Positions 23,114 to 32,253 of a stretch of 64,000 bases of DNA are shown in pieces. This DNA comes from DASXUX01 sp036504595 (GTDB lineage: Bacteria > Planctomycetota > SZUA-567 > H5-PLA8): positions 1-64,000 of the forward strand of contig DASXUX010000001.1 of assembly GCA_036504595.1 (NCBI GenBank), given 5' to 3'. How positions within the stretch are numbered: position 1 is the first letter of the stretch; each line of letters begins with the position of its first letter. The notes beneath the pieces were generated by a model that was not told the DNA's origin, did not search any database, and saw nothing but the letters and a program-made list of their open reading frames with translations. Made by a program: the position numbers and the translations under genes.

Positions 23114-26100
23114 ATGCAAAGAGCAGGCGTATTGCGTCGTTGTTTCTGTTGGAGCGCAACAGTTTTCGTCGTGCTGCTTTCGTCCGTCGTCGCGCAAGAT
23201 CTGCCAAACACTCCGCGCCGCGACATGTGGATCACGGACAACACTGTCAACGCTGTCGCAGAGAACAACGGTACGATCTACATTGGCGGTTCGTTCACGT
23301 ACGTCGGCCCTTACACGGGATCGGGCGTGGTCCTGACCGCCGATACGGCGCAGCTCGCAGCTCCGCCGCCACTGGTCAAGGGCTACGTCTACACGGCGGT
23401 TTCGGACAACGCCGGCGGCTGGTACATTGGCGGGAACTTCACAGAGGTGGGTGGCGTGGCGCGCGCCGGGCTGGCTCACATCCTCCCCGATGGCATGCTG
23501 GATCCGTCATGGGATCCCAACCCCGATCTGACGTGTGGCACTAACAGCAGCGACCAGACCGGCGTTCGAACCTTGGTGCTCGCCGGGGGCACGCTGTATG
23601 TCGGCGGCTACTTCACGGCGATTGCCGGCCAGGCCCGGAACCGCCTCGCGGCTTTGGATGCCGCCACGGGCGCGGCGCTGTCCTGGGATCCTAACATCAC
23701 GTTGGGCGTTTCAACAAGCTGCATGATCAAGCGCATCGCCGTGTCCGGCAAGATCGCCTACATCGCGGGAAAGTTCTCCAAGGTCGGCGAGACGGCACGC
23801 AACTACTTGGCCGCGGTGGACGCAGACCCCGCCTCTCCGACCTATGGGCAGGCAACGGCGTGGGACCCCAATCCAGACAGCAATGTGACGGCGCTGGTCG
23901 TTTCCGGCACCACCGCCTACGTCGGGGGGGCTTTCGACAACATCGGCGGGCAGGCCCGGCAGCGCATTGCGGCGTTGGACACTGATCCTGCCTCGGCAAC
24001 CTACGGCCAGGCTCTCGCGGATTGGCACCCCAACTGCGGCTCCGGCGGGGGTGCTGGGATGATTTACGGCGCGATGGCCATCTCCGGCACCACGCTCTAT
24101 GCCGGAGGCTGGTTCGAAAACGTCGGCGGGCAACCGCGAAAAAACATCGCCGCGCTCGATGTGGACCCGGCTTCGCCGACGTACGGCCAGGCAACGGAGT
24201 GGAACGCCAGCGTTGCTGGCAGTAACCCGACCGACATGGTGGTGGTCGGCAACACGCTTTACATGGCGGGGTGGTTCAGTGTCGTCAATGGGGAGGACCA
24301 GAGTGGTTTTGCCGGCCTGGATCTGACGACCGGCGAGATAGTCTGGCGACCGCTCTTCGGCGTCAACGCCAGCGACGGCCTGTCGATCGCCGCATCCGGA
24401 AACAGCATCTTCTGTGGCGGATACTTCGAGAGCGTCGGGGGCGTCCGGCGCCAGAGCATCGCGGCCCTCGACGCCGTCACCGGCCGCGCGACGTCCTGGA
24501 ACCCCGGTACCGGGGGCACTGTCTTTGCCCTGGCCGTCTCGAACGACACCGTCTACGCCGGCGGCGATTTCCCGTTCGCTGGAGGACAACCGGCCACGAA
24601 TCTTGCCTTCTTGAGTGCCGCCACCGGCTTGCCCAAGTCCGTGGGCGCTACTGTGGAGGGCGGCGTGGTGAGCGCCATGGCGCTTTCCGGCAATACGCTC
24701 TATCTCGGCGGCCAGTTCACCTCCATCAACACGGTGGCCCGCAGCAGAATTGGCGCGGTGGATGTCACCACCGGTACGCAGACAGACTGGGACCCCAACG
24801 CAAACTCCCCGGTGGTGTCGCTGCTGCTATCGGGCAACACGCTCTACGCGGGCGGATTCTTCGGCACCATCGGCGGCGCAGCCCGTAACCGAGTTGCCGC
24901 GCTGGACACCACGGTCGACACCAACAACGCGCTTGCAGCCTGGAACCCGAACGCCAACGCCAACCTCTTTACGATGGCGCTCTCGGGCAGCACTCTTTAC
25001 ACGGGCGGCACTTTCACCAATATCGGCGGCGCGGCCCTCAACAAGATCGCCGCGCTCAATGCCGACATCGCCGGCACCGGCCAGGCTGATGCCACTTGGA
25101 ACCCGGACTGTAACGACTTCGTGTGCAATCTCGGCGTTCTGGAAGACGGGAAGACCGTCCTGGCCGGCGGCCGCTACACCAGCATGGGTGGCGCGGCGCG
25201 TAACAACCTCGCGGCACTCGACGCAGACCCCGCGTCTTCCACGTACGGGCAGGCCTTGGCCTGGAACCCCGACCTGGACCAGCAGCCCCAGTCCTTGCTG
25301 GCTACGCCCCGCGCCGTCTACGTCGGCGGTGATTTCCAGAACGTTCACGGACAGCGGCAGCCCTACTTTGCCGCGTTCTCTTTGAACAGCGTCACACCGA
25401 CAGCCACTCTGAGCCCCGCCGACGACGCCACCGGCGTTTCAGTGTCCACGGCGCTCACGCTCATCTTCAGCAAGGACGTGTATAAGGGCGATTGGGGTAA
25501 TGTCACGATCAAGCGGCAGTCCGACGGCAGCGTCTTTGAGTCCATCGCGGTGACCGGCGATGGCGTCTCGGTGGCGGGCAATGTGGCCACGATCACACTC
25601 TCTGCACCGCTGGCGTATGGCACTGCGTATTGCGTCCATGTGCACTCCGATGCCTTCAAGGACGCCTCCGGCAACTATTACGCTGGTATTGCGGACGACA
25701 CGACGTGGAATTTCGCGACTCGTCCGCTCAATGTCGTGAACGTCACCTCCTCTGCTGCCAACGCCACGTACAAGGCCGGAGCGCTGATTCCAATTCAAGT
25801 CCGGTTCAGCGACCCCGTGACGGTCACCGGCACGCCGAAGCTCACGCTCGAAACCGGCACAACGGACGCGGCCGTCAGCTACGTGTATGGCAGCGGCAGC
25901 GATACGCTCACCTTCGAGTACATCGTGGCTCCGGGCGATATGTCCGCCGACCTGGATTACACGAGCACCAGCGCGCTGGCGTTGAACGGAGGAACGATTG
26001 CCGCAAACGGAGCAGCCGCGGCACTGACCTTGCCCGCCCCCGGCGCGGCAGGTTCGCTGGGCGCTAACAAAGCGCTGGTCATCGACACCGCTCCCGCTCC

Positions 26101-26932
26101 GAATGTCGCACCGTCGATCGACTCGGGGATTACAGCCAGCCCGGCGAATCCGACAGCCGGCGACAGCGTCGCCTTCTCGGCCAGCGCCAGCGACGCGAAC
26201 AACGACGCGCTCACCTATTCGTGGAACTTCGGCGACAACACCACGGCAACGGGCGCGGGCGTCAGCCATGTGTACGCGGTTTCCGGCACGTACACCGTCA
26301 CCTTGACCGTCGGCGATGGCAAGACCACGTCCAGCGCCACGCTCAGCCTAACCGTTGCCGCCGGCGGCGCGGGTCTCCCGCCCAGTCAGGACTCCGACGG
26401 CGATGGGTTCTCGAACGAAATCGAGAAGGCGCTGGGAAGCGATCCAAACAACGCGTCCGACATGCCCGCTGGCGCGGAAAAGCCCGTCGAGTCCGGCGTG
26501 CTGTCGGTCTCGAAACTGAGCATCAAGCTGAACTTCGCCAAGCCGGCTGGGAACGATTCTATCGGATTGAGCGGCCTGGTGCTGATCCCGGAGGGACTCG
26601 TCATTAACGGCCAGACGGTCATCGTTGATGTCGGCGGCGTCGTGAAGTCCTTCAAGCTCGACCCGAAGGGCAAATCGCCGAAGGCCAACGATAGCCTGGC
26701 TGTCAGCGTGAAGTCCGGCAAGACCGGCACGCCGCTTCAAATCGCCAAGTTCGCGGTAAAGTTGTCCAAAGGAACCTTCGCCGCTGCTCTCGCCGATGAC
26801 GGCCTGACCGATGAAACCAAGACGGGAAAGGTCACTGTCCCAGTGACAGTCCTCTTCAACGGCACGCTCCTGCAGAAGTCCGTCCCGCAGGACTACAAAG
26901 CCACCAAGAGCAAGAGCGGCGCAACAAAGTAA
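23114..26932 (+). CDS. Large secreted beta-propeller/PKD surface protein
   Basis: 1272 residues with a signal peptide (about 1-28). Residues about 35-755 are a dozen or more repeats of about 50 residues with the pattern G-x-T-L-Y-V-G-G-x-F-T-x-I-G-G-x-A-R-N-x-L-A-A-L-D, of the delta-60/propeller-like class. Then come a bacterial Ig-like domain with SATLSPADDATGVSVST-type start (about 757-870), a second beta domain (about 870-990), a PKD domain (about 995-1085, SWNFGDNTTATGAGVSHVYA), a calcium-type repeat (DSDGDGFSNEIEKALGSDP, about 1093) and a C-terminal domain of about 150 residues ending TKSKSGATK. That C-terminal unit is shared with the 2433-residue protein. Likely cell-surface; binding partner unknown. 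A strong terminator follows. Confidence 0.88.
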   Translation: MQRAGVLRRCFCWSATVFVVLLSSVVAQDLPNTPRRDMWITDNTVNAVAENNGTIYIGGSFTYVGPYTGSGVVLTADTAQLAAPPPLVKGYVYTAVSDNAGGWYIGGNFTEVGGVARAGLAHILPDGMLDPSWDPNPDLTCGTNSSDQTGVRTLVLAGGTLYVGGYFTAIAGQARNRLAALDAATGAALSWDPNITLGVSTSCMIKRIAVSGKIAYIAGKFSKVGETARNYLAAVDADPASPTYGQATAWDPNPDSNVTALVVSGTTAYVGGAFDNIGGQARQRIAALDTDPASATYGQALADWHPNCGSGGGAGMIYGAMAISGTTLYAGGWFENVGGQPRKNIAALDVDPASPTYGQATEWNASVAGSNPTDMVVVGNTLYMAGWFSVVNGEDQSGFAGLDLTTGEIVWRPLFGVNASDGLSIAASGNSIFCGGYFESVGGVRRQSIAALDAVTGRATSWNPGTGGTVFALAVSNDTVYAGGDFPFAGGQPATNLAFLSAATGLPKSVGATVEGGVVSAMALSGNTLYLGGQFTSINTVARSRIGAVDVTTGTQTDWDPNANSPVVSLLLSGNTLYAGGFFGTIGGAARNRVAALDTTVDTNNALAAWNPNANANLFTMALSGSTLYTGGTFTNIGGAALNKIAALNADIAGTGQADATWNPDCNDFVCNLGVLEDGKTVLAGGRYTSMGGAARNNLAALDADPASSTYGQALAWNPDLDQQPQSLLATPRAVYVGGDFQNVHGQRQPYFAAFSLNSVTPTATLSPADDATGVSVSTALTLIFSKDVYKGDWGNVTIKRQSDGSVFESIAVTGDGVSVAGNVATITLSAPLAYGTAYCVHVHSDAFKDASGNYYAGIADDTTWNFATRPLNVVNVTSSAANATYKAGALIPIQVRFSDPVTVTGTPKLTLETGTTDAAVSYVYGSGSDTLTFEYIVAPGDMSADLDYTSTSALALNGGTIAANGAAAALTLPAPGAAGSLGANKALVIDTAPAPNVAPSIDSGITASPANPTAGDSVAFSASASDANNDALTYSWNFGDNTTATGAGVSHVYAVSGTYTVTLTVGDGKTTSSATLSLTVAAGGAGLPPSQDSDGDGFSNEIEKALGSDPNNASDMPAGAEKPVESGVLSVSKLSIKLNFAKPAGNDSIGLSGLVLIPEGLVINGQTVIVDVGGVVKSFKLDPKGKSPKANDSLAVSVKSGKTGTPLQIAKFAVKLSKGTFAAALADDGLTDETKTGKVTVPVTVLFNGTLLQKSVPQDYKATKSKSGATK

Positions 26933-26957
26933 ACGCTCCACCAAGCCTCGCACAAAG

Positions 26958-26985
26958 AAACGGCGGCCCATCGTGGCCGCCGTTT
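26958..26985 (+). terminator. Hairpin terminator after the propeller gene
   Basis: Arms AAACGGCGGCC and GGCCGCCGTTT pair fully around six bases, 25 bases past the stop codon. Confidence 0.75.
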
Positions 26986-27050
26986 CGCATTCCAAGTGGC
27001 CCAGTCCGATGACTAGGGAGCAATTGCTGTTGAAGCCCATTGATCAAAAG

Positions 27051-27084
27051 AAAAGGCCGCCCCGGCTTCCCGGAGCGGCCCCTT
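27051..27084 (-). terminator. Hairpin terminator-like element after the ThuA-like gene
   Basis: AAAGGCCGC and GCGGCCCCTTT pair with a small bulge. On the minus strand it is followed by TTTTCTTTTG, a good T-rich tail for the ThuA-like gene. Confidence 0.6.
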
Positions 27085-27085
27085 T

Positions 27086-27146
27086 AACTGCTTACTGCCT
27101 ACTGCCGCTGCCTACTGCCGCTGCCCACTGCCGCTGCCGACTGCCG
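27086..27146. repeat. Tandem repeat (CTACTGCCG type)
   Basis: Six near-copies of a 9-12 base unit around TACTGCCGCTGCC run up to the stop codon of the ThuA-like gene. Confidence 0.65.
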
Positions 27147-28052
27147 TTACTTCCCCTGCGGCGTCACGTCGCACTTCTCCAGCCCCAGCGACCACTTGAT
27201 GCCGTTCAGAATGTGCTTCTGGTACGCCAGCGACACTTCCTTCGTGTTCTCGCGCTTGCCCGGAGCGTCCTCGTCCCACACGTCTTCGCGATGACCCAGC
27301 GACGTGTAGAACACGTGCCCCTTGCCGAAATCCTTCGCCCACGCGATTGGGAAATCGCCCGGCGCCTTGGTGTTCGGGTGAGCGTCCAGGGTCAGCAGGC
27401 CGTGCATCTTCGTGCGATCGAAGCTCTTGATGATGTAGATCTCGTCGAACACGCCGAACTTCGCCTGCAGGTGAGCGCACATCGGACACTTGTCGTCCTG
27501 ATTGATCGCGTCCACGTGCACCTGAGCGCCGTGGCCGCCGAACTCGCCGCCGAGCATTTCAATGTACGGCCGGAAACCGTGATAGGTGTCGCTGGCGCTG
27601 TGCATGCCGACGAAGCCGTGGCCTTCCTTCACCCAGGCGATGAACGCGTCCTTGTCCGGAATCGGCAGATCGCCGGTCGTGTTCGCGAAGATCACGCCGT
27701 CGTACTTCTTCAGCGATTCGGGGCTGAGCATCTCCAGATTCTTCTTCATCTGCGCGTTCCAGGCCTCGACCGCGCCCTTGCTCTTTTCCTGCTCTTCCTT
27801 GTACTTCGCCTGCTGCTCCGGCGTGGGATTCTTCGGAAGCTGCGGCCCCTTCGGCTGGTTGGGCGGCTGTTGGCACAGGTCCACCGTGAACGCTCCGCTC
27901 TCCTTCGCCAGCTTTTGGATGATCTTCTCCGCCGTCGGGATCGAACTATGCCGGAACCCCGTCGTCGTCGTCACCAGCAAAACTTTCTTCGGCTCCTCCG
28001 CCTGAGCGGCCACGAACACCCCCAAAACCAACGCCATCAGTAAACGCTTCAC
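27147..28052 (-). CDS. Secreted ThuA-like domain protein
   Basis: 301 residues starting with GTG, preceded by GGAGG at seven bases. Signal peptide ends at AAQAEE. The rest is a ThuA/class-I amidotransferase-like fold: KVLLVTTTTGFRHSSIPTAE, SLKKYDGVIFANTTGDLPIP, GHGFVGMHSASDTYHGF, FPIAWAKDFGKGHVFYTSLG and ending in a C-terminal helix HILNGIKWSLGLEK. The insert GPQLPKNPTPEQQAKYKEEQ is unusual and highly charged. ThuA proteins are linked to sugar use, but the exact reaction is unknown; in Planctomycetes they often accompany secreted dehydrogenases. No such partner is adjacent here. Confidence 0.9.
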   Translation of the reverse strand: MKRLLMALVLGVFVAAQAEEPKKVLLVTTTTGFRHSSIPTAEKIIQKLAKESGAFTVDLCQQPPNQPKGPQLPKNPTPEQQAKYKEEQEKSKGAVEAWNAQMKKNLEMLSPESLKKYDGVIFANTTGDLPIPDKDAFIAWVKEGHGFVGMHSASDTYHGFRPYIEMLGGEFGGHGAQVHVDAINQDDKCPMCAHLQAKFGVFDEIYIIKSFDRTKMHGLLTLDAHPNTKAPGDFPIAWAKDFGKGHVFYTSLGHREDVWDEDAPGKRENTKEVSLAYQKHILNGIKWSLGLEKCDVTPQGK

Positions 28053-28468
28053 GCTTGTTGCCTCCAAAGAGTTCAGTAGCGCAATCCTCCTGGATTGCGT
28101 GCCGTTCGGTTCCCCGCTCCCTCGCGAGAGAGAGGGGTTAGGGTTGAGGGGGATCTATCCCCGCCCTTCATGCCGACTGACATACCCCAGATTCCATCCA
28201 GCGATGCTTACGGTTCCGTAATGCTCTCCGCAGGCGCAAGAAGCCCCTCAAGGAGTGTCTGTCGGCAGGAGTCGCGCCCAGCATCGCCGTTTCCTAGTAT
28301 CTTCAACGTCTAAACAAAAAACAATTGGCAACTTAACCATATGAGTAGGTTGCCACGTCATTCTGGATTTCTACTCCGAAAAATGTTGCCAACACAATGC
28401 CAGCATCTAACCTTATCGTCCTCGTTGTCCGTCGAGGTTCTGCTGGCACTGGTGTGAAGGGAGTTCGC
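28053..28468. repeat. Gap with two palindromic repeats and an inverted repeat
   Basis: No gene. 28076-28110 carries the CGCAATCC hairpin (CGCAATCC-TCCT-GGATTGCG) followed by TGCCGTTCGG. 28117-28151 carries the TCCCTCGCGAGAGAGAGGGG type followed by TTAGGGTTGAGGG. An inverted repeat GGCAAC/GTTGCC spans 28328-28352 upstream of the cytochrome gene and might be an operator. Confidence 0.6.
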
Positions 28469-28843
28469 ATGTTCCGAATGGTCATGGTTGCCGTGATTGC
28501 GCTCGCGGTCTTCTGTTGCGCGCTGCAGGTCAGCGCCGAAGGCAAGAGGTCCATCAAGAGCATCATGGAGACAACTCACAAGGGAAAAACGGCGTCCGTC
28601 CAAACGATCATCCACGGCGAAGCTGACGAAAAACTGCTCAAAGAATTCCTCGAATACTACAAGTTCATGGCCACGCAGAAACCATCTGTCGGCGATGAAG
28701 AAAGCTGGAAGAAAAAGACCGCCGCCCTCGTCGATGCGACCCAAGCCCTTATCGACAAAAAAGACAAAGCCCTCGAAGACTTCAAAGCCGCCGTCGAATG
28801 CAAAGCCTGCCACGACGTCCACACCCGCAAGAAGCACCACTAA
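28469..28843 (+). CDS. Small c-type cytochrome, c'-like
   Basis: 124 residues. Signal peptide of about 23 residues (VAVIALAVFCCALQVSAEG). The mature protein is almost all helix, and its only heme-binding motif, CKACH (111-115), is nine residues before the C-terminus. Heme at the end of a helical bundle is the arrangement of class II cytochromes (c'). An electron transfer or gas-binding role in the periplasm is implied, not shown. AAGGGAG lies six bases before the ATG. An in-frame upstream start at 28397 is rejected because it would bury the signal peptide. Confidence 0.8.
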   Translation: MFRMVMVAVIALAVFCCALQVSAEGKRSIKSIMETTHKGKTASVQTIIHGEADEKLLKEFLEYYKFMATQKPSVGDEESWKKKTAALVDATQALIDKKDKALEDFKAAVECKACHDVHTRKKHH

Positions 28844-28969
28844 CGCGAACACTCATTCCAAGGGGTGGGCACCCGCGCAGGCTGTGTTCGCTAGAACACA
28901 GGCCGCCCGCCGTGCAGCGGCTTGCGGAAAGTCTGCCACCTTCTCTTGTCTGAACTTCCTGGCAACGTG

Positions 28970-30682
28970 ATGAAACGAATATCTGTGCGTCTCTCAAGCC
29001 ACCCGCACTCGGATGTACCCGACCGGGTCATTGTCATTGGCCACAAGAATCCCGACACCGATAGCATCGCCGCCGCAACCGGTTATGCGGAGCTTAAGTC
29101 GCAGTTGGGCTGGACCGGCGTTTCGGCGGCCTGCGCCGGGTTGCCCGGTGAGCGCACGGAGTTCCTGTTCAACAGGTTCAACGTCGCGCTGCCGCCGGTG
29201 CTCACCGATGTGCATCCGCGCGTCAGCGACGTTCTGGACTCGAATCCACAAGTGATTTCCGCCGGACACACGCTGTTGGAAGCCATGGCGCTTTTGCAGC
29301 GCGCGCGGCGGCATCGCATTCCCGTCGTTGATTCCAAGCGGACATACCTGGGCATGGTCAGCTTGTTCGACCTGGCCGACCGCCTGGTCCTGCACGCGGC
29401 CGACCCCGGGTTGGACGGCGGCGGGGGCGGATTGATCGGCCGCGAAGTGAAGACGAGTTTGTCCCACATCCTTGAAGTACTCCGAGCCTCCGCGTTGTCG
29501 CTCTACCGCGAGTGGCACGTGGAACGCCTGGGCGTTTACGTCGGGGCGATGAGCGAAGCGACGCTGCGGCGCCGCTTGTCCACGCGCGATCCCAAAGTGA
29601 CCGCCCTGGTTGTCGGCGACCGCCACGAAATCCACAAACTCGCCGTTGAAATGAAACTGCGTTTGCTGATCGTCACCGGGAATTTTCCCGTGGACGAAAA
29701 AGTCCTGCAGAAAGCGCGCGCCGCGGGCACCTCCGTGTTGCAGACTCCCTTTGATTCCGGCACGACTGTCCGGCGGCTCAAGTTCAGCACGCCCGCCGAA
29801 CTGATGCTGCAGGAAGATGCCGATCCCCTTCGCGCCGACGAAAAGCTCAGCGACTTGCGCGAGATCCTGGCCAATGAGCGCGAAGAAGTCTTTCCCGTCG
29901 TCGATAGCCGCGGCAAGCTGGACGGCATCCTGACCAAGGACAGCCTCGAACGCGACTTGCCGCTCAAACTAATCCTCGTCGATCACAACGAATTGGGGCA
30001 GGCCGTGGATGGAGCGGCGGACGTGCCGGTGATCGAAATTCTCGATCATCATCGCATCGGCGTGCAGCAGACCCAGACCCCGATCACGTTCATCAACGAA
30101 GTCGTCGGCTCCTCCTGCACCCTCGTCACGGAGCAGTTCAGACGGTTCGGGAAGACGCCGCCGGCGCCCATCGCCGGCATCTTGATGGGCGGCGTGATCA
30201 CCGACACGTTGATGCTGCGTTCGCCGACCTCCACTCCGCGCGATGCCGCCGCCATCGAGTATTTGAAGGAACTCTGCGGCGCCGATCCCAAAGAACTGTC
30301 CGCCCACATCTTCGCAGTCGGCTCGCGCATCGCCGCGCAGTCTGCCCGCGAGGTGCTCACCGCCGACAAGAAGGCGTACAACACCGCGAAGTACAAATTT
30401 GCGCTCTCGCAGATCGAAGAAGTCGGCTTCGAAAACTTCCTCCAGCATCGCGGAGAACTGCTGCGCGAAATCAAAGCGCTGCGCCGGGAGGACCATCTCG
30501 ATTTCGTCGGCCTGTTGATCACGGACGTGATGCGCGAAACGTCCATGATGCTCTGTGCCGGCGAGCGGCGCATCCTGGACCGCATCACCTACACCCGCCT
30601 GGACGAATCCACCTTCGATCTCCCCGGCATCCTCAGCCGCAAAAAACAGTTGCTGCCGTACCTGCTGAAGGTCATGTCGTAA
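28970..30682 (+). CDS. Manganese-dependent inorganic pyrophosphatase with CBS-DRTGG-like insert
   Basis: 570 residues. Family II pyrophosphatase: GHKNPDTDS and VDHNE, EILDHHRIG of the DHH domain, and the C-terminal SRKKQLLP of the DHHA2 domain. Between the first and second DHH motifs lies a regulatory insert of about 260 residues with two CBS motifs (HRIPVVDSKRTYLGMVSLFD, VFPVVDSRGKLDGILTKDSL) around a DRTGG-like region. Such enzymes split pyrophosphate and are tuned by adenine nucleotides. The ATG at 28970 lacks a strong ribosome site; a TTG at 28922 is less likely. It stands alone. Confidence 0.93.
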   Translation: MKRISVRLSSHPHSDVPDRVIVIGHKNPDTDSIAAATGYAELKSQLGWTGVSAACAGLPGERTEFLFNRFNVALPPVLTDVHPRVSDVLDSNPQVISAGHTLLEAMALLQRARRHRIPVVDSKRTYLGMVSLFDLADRLVLHAADPGLDGGGGGLIGREVKTSLSHILEVLRASALSLYREWHVERLGVYVGAMSEATLRRRLSTRDPKVTALVVGDRHEIHKLAVEMKLRLLIVTGNFPVDEKVLQKARAAGTSVLQTPFDSGTTVRRLKFSTPAELMLQEDADPLRADEKLSDLREILANEREEVFPVVDSRGKLDGILTKDSLERDLPLKLILVDHNELGQAVDGAADVPVIEILDHHRIGVQQTQTPITFINEVVGSSCTLVTEQFRRFGKTPPAPIAGILMGGVITDTLMLRSPTSTPRDAAAIEYLKELCGADPKELSAHIFAVGSRIAAQSAREVLTADKKAYNTAKYKFALSQIEEVGFENFLQHRGELLREIKALRREDHLDFVGLLITDVMRETSMMLCAGERRILDRITYTRLDESTFDLPGILSRKKQLLPYLLKVMS

Positions 30683-31060
30683 AGAGTGCCACTGCTTCGC
30701 CTCCGTTTTGCAGACCAGTGCGACGGGGTGGCCGATCCGCGAAAACTAATCGTCGCCGAGATGAGTAAGGTGTGCGCCGGAGCTCAGACACCGGAACTTG
30801 AAAAGGGCAAGTGTTAAGGGAATCCGCCGTACTTTCGTGCTGGACACGTAGAATCACGCGTATCACTGTTAAGGAACGTAAGGTCGCGCAGGACGATTGG
30901 GCGCACGACCAAAGCGTAGTCAAATGACAACTCCGGGCTTGCTTTTCCCTTCCTCGGCAATCGTGCGCGCTATCGGCAAGCTCGCACTGGTCCGGATTGC
31001 GAGCGAGCGCCTTTTCATGGTACAGCGGCTGTTGGAACTGACGCGAAGGCCGGGGGAGTC
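30683..31060. other. Gap without a convincing gene
   Basis: About 380 bases. A frame open from 30897 runs into the REP element and transposase and has no protein character. A 17-base sequence TTTGCAGACCAGTGCGA (30707-30723) recurs exactly at 33489-33505. Confidence 0.5.
30707..30723. repeat. Left copy of a 17-base direct repeat
   Basis: TTTGCAGACCAGTGCGA, identical to 33489-33505. The two enclose the RAYT and histidine kinase genes (2.8 kb). They could be traces of an insertion, or just another dispersed repeat. Confidence 0.4.
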
Positions 31061-31124
31061 GTGGGGCAGGCTGTCTAGCCTGCCAGAGAAACCCACTAAG
31101 CAGGCTGGACAGCCTGCTCCACGG
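31061..31124. repeat. REP pair upstream of the RAYT gene
   Basis: Two palindromes in tandem: GGCAGGCT-GTCT-AGCCTGCC, then GCAGGCTG-GA-CAGCCTGC, starting GTGGGGCAGG and ending CTGCTCCACGG. The same two-palindrome unit in the same orientation follows the gene at 31889-31951. This is the layout of REP/BIME units next to their transposase. Confidence 0.88.
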
Positions 31125-31131
31125 GGTGCCT

Positions 31132-31905
31132 ATGCCGCACGATGTGTTGCCAGAGTTCTATCGGCGGCGATTGCCGCGTTGGCAACCGAATGGTGCGACG
31201 GTGTTTCTTACTTACCGTTTGGCGGGGTCGCTGCCACAAGCAGTGCTCGATCAGCTAAGCGCTGAACGAGAGAGATTGAATAGCGGGCAATGGCGAGAGG
31301 GAGAGAAGAGCGGCGCGCGGCATGAACGGATCAGCAAAGCGGTGTTTGGGCGTATGGATGAATTCCTGGCAGAACAACTGCGCAGACCGGCGCCGGAATC
31401 TCCGCGATGGCTAGCGGATGAGCGTATTGCCAGGGTTGTGAGAGAGAATATGCGTTACTGGGATGGCGTGCGAGTACGTCTGTTGCGGTTCACGATTATG
31501 CCGAATCACGTACATCTGCTATTCGAACCGCTTTCGCAGGCTGGACAGCCTGCGCCACAACAACCGGCGCCACGTGAGCAGACTGGACAGCTTTCGCAGG
31601 CTGGACAGCCTGCGCCACAACAACCGGCGCCACTTGAACAAACTGGACAGTTTGCTCCACGCTGGCCTTTGCGAACGATCATGCAGGGGCTGAAGGGATA
31701 CACGGCCAGAGAGGCAAATCAGCTACTGGGGAGGCGCGGTGCGTTCTGGCAGGACGAGAGTTTTGATCATTGGGTGCGCGATGAGGCGGAGTATAACCGA
31801 ATCGTCTGGTACATAGACAATAATCCTGTGGCAGCGGGACTTTGCCGGGAGCCTGGGGAGTGGAAGTGGTCGAGTGCCGGAGAAGAAAGTGGGGCAGGCT
31901 GTTAG
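31132..31905 (+). CDS. REP-associated tyrosine transposase (RAYT)
   Basis: 257 residues of the IS200/IS605-like Y1 family. The HUH motif is H126-V-H128 in IMPNHVHLLFEP, and the nucleophile is most likely Y227 in RIVWYIDNNPVAAGL. RAYTs cut and paste or copy REP palindromes by single-strand transposition. Residues 134-173 are two 20-residue copies (AGQPAPQQPAP core) read from a 60-base tandem duplication, each of which holds the same REP palindrome that flanks the gene. The start codon is eight bases after the upstream REP, and the TAG stop lies inside the downstream REP. All key residues remain, so activity is plausible. Confidence 0.9.
   Translation: MPHDVLPEFYRRRLPRWQPNGATVFLTYRLAGSLPQAVLDQLSAERERLNSGQWREGEKSGARHERISKAVFGRMDEFLAEQLRRPAPESPRWLADERIARVVRENMRYWDGVRVRLLRFTIMPNHVHLLFEPLSQAGQPAPQQPAPREQTGQLSQAGQPAPQQPAPLEQTGQFAPRWPLRTIMQGLKGYTAREANQLLGRRGAFWQDESFDHWVRDEAEYNRIVWYIDNNPVAAGLCREPGEWKWSSAGEESGAGC
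31531..31650. repeat. 60-base tandem duplication with internal REP palindromes, inside RAYT
   Basis: 31531-31590 and 31591-31650 are near-identical. Each has GCAGGCTG-GA-CAGCCTGC followed by CGCCACAACAACCGGCGCCA and ends in ACTGGACAG. The length of 60 keeps the frame. Confidence 0.92.
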
Positions 31906-31951
31906 CCTGCCAGAGGAGCAAGCGAAGCAGGCTAGACAGCCTGCTCCACGG
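31889..31951. repeat. REP pair downstream of the RAYT gene
   Basis: GGCAGGCT-GTT-AGCCTGCC then GCAGGCTA-GA-CAGCCTGC (one arm mismatch), with the same outer ends GTGGGGCAGG and CTGCTCCACGG as the upstream copy. It contains the RAYT stop codon. Confidence 0.88.
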
Positions 31952-32253
31952 TGCTTCCGTGTGTTTTTCTAAAACATAATGCTCCACGTCGCGTAAATTC
32001 CTTTGGATCGCGCGAAAATCTCGTTCAAGCCCATCTCCAGATGGGCGGTCGTGTTAACGTTCACAAAGACAAACTTGAGCCGCTCCAGCGCCGAGGCAGG
32101 CGTATCGGATTTCGCCCCTCTCCGCCGCAGGTCTCGAACTCTCAGTTACAGCACGGTATTTGCATAACGATAAAGGTGGGGACAGACGCACAAAGAAACC
32201 CATCGAGAGAGAATCGGCAACTCTAAAAAGACCCCATTGGGCGGCAGCATTTT
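31952..32253. other. Gap; no feature recognised
   Basis: 302 bases between the downstream REP and the kinase gene. A short hairpin CCCATCTCCAGATGGG (about 32028-32043) is the only structure noticed. Confidence 0.4.

Noticed and set aside
31126..31131. GTG at 31126 as start of the RAYT gene
   Set aside because: The ATG at 31132 is six bases downstream and better placed after the GGGG stretch.
30897..31265. Open frame of 122 codons ahead of the RAYT gene
   Set aside because: It reads through the REP pair and overlaps the transposase in another frame; the residues show no protein-like pattern and there is no ribosome site.
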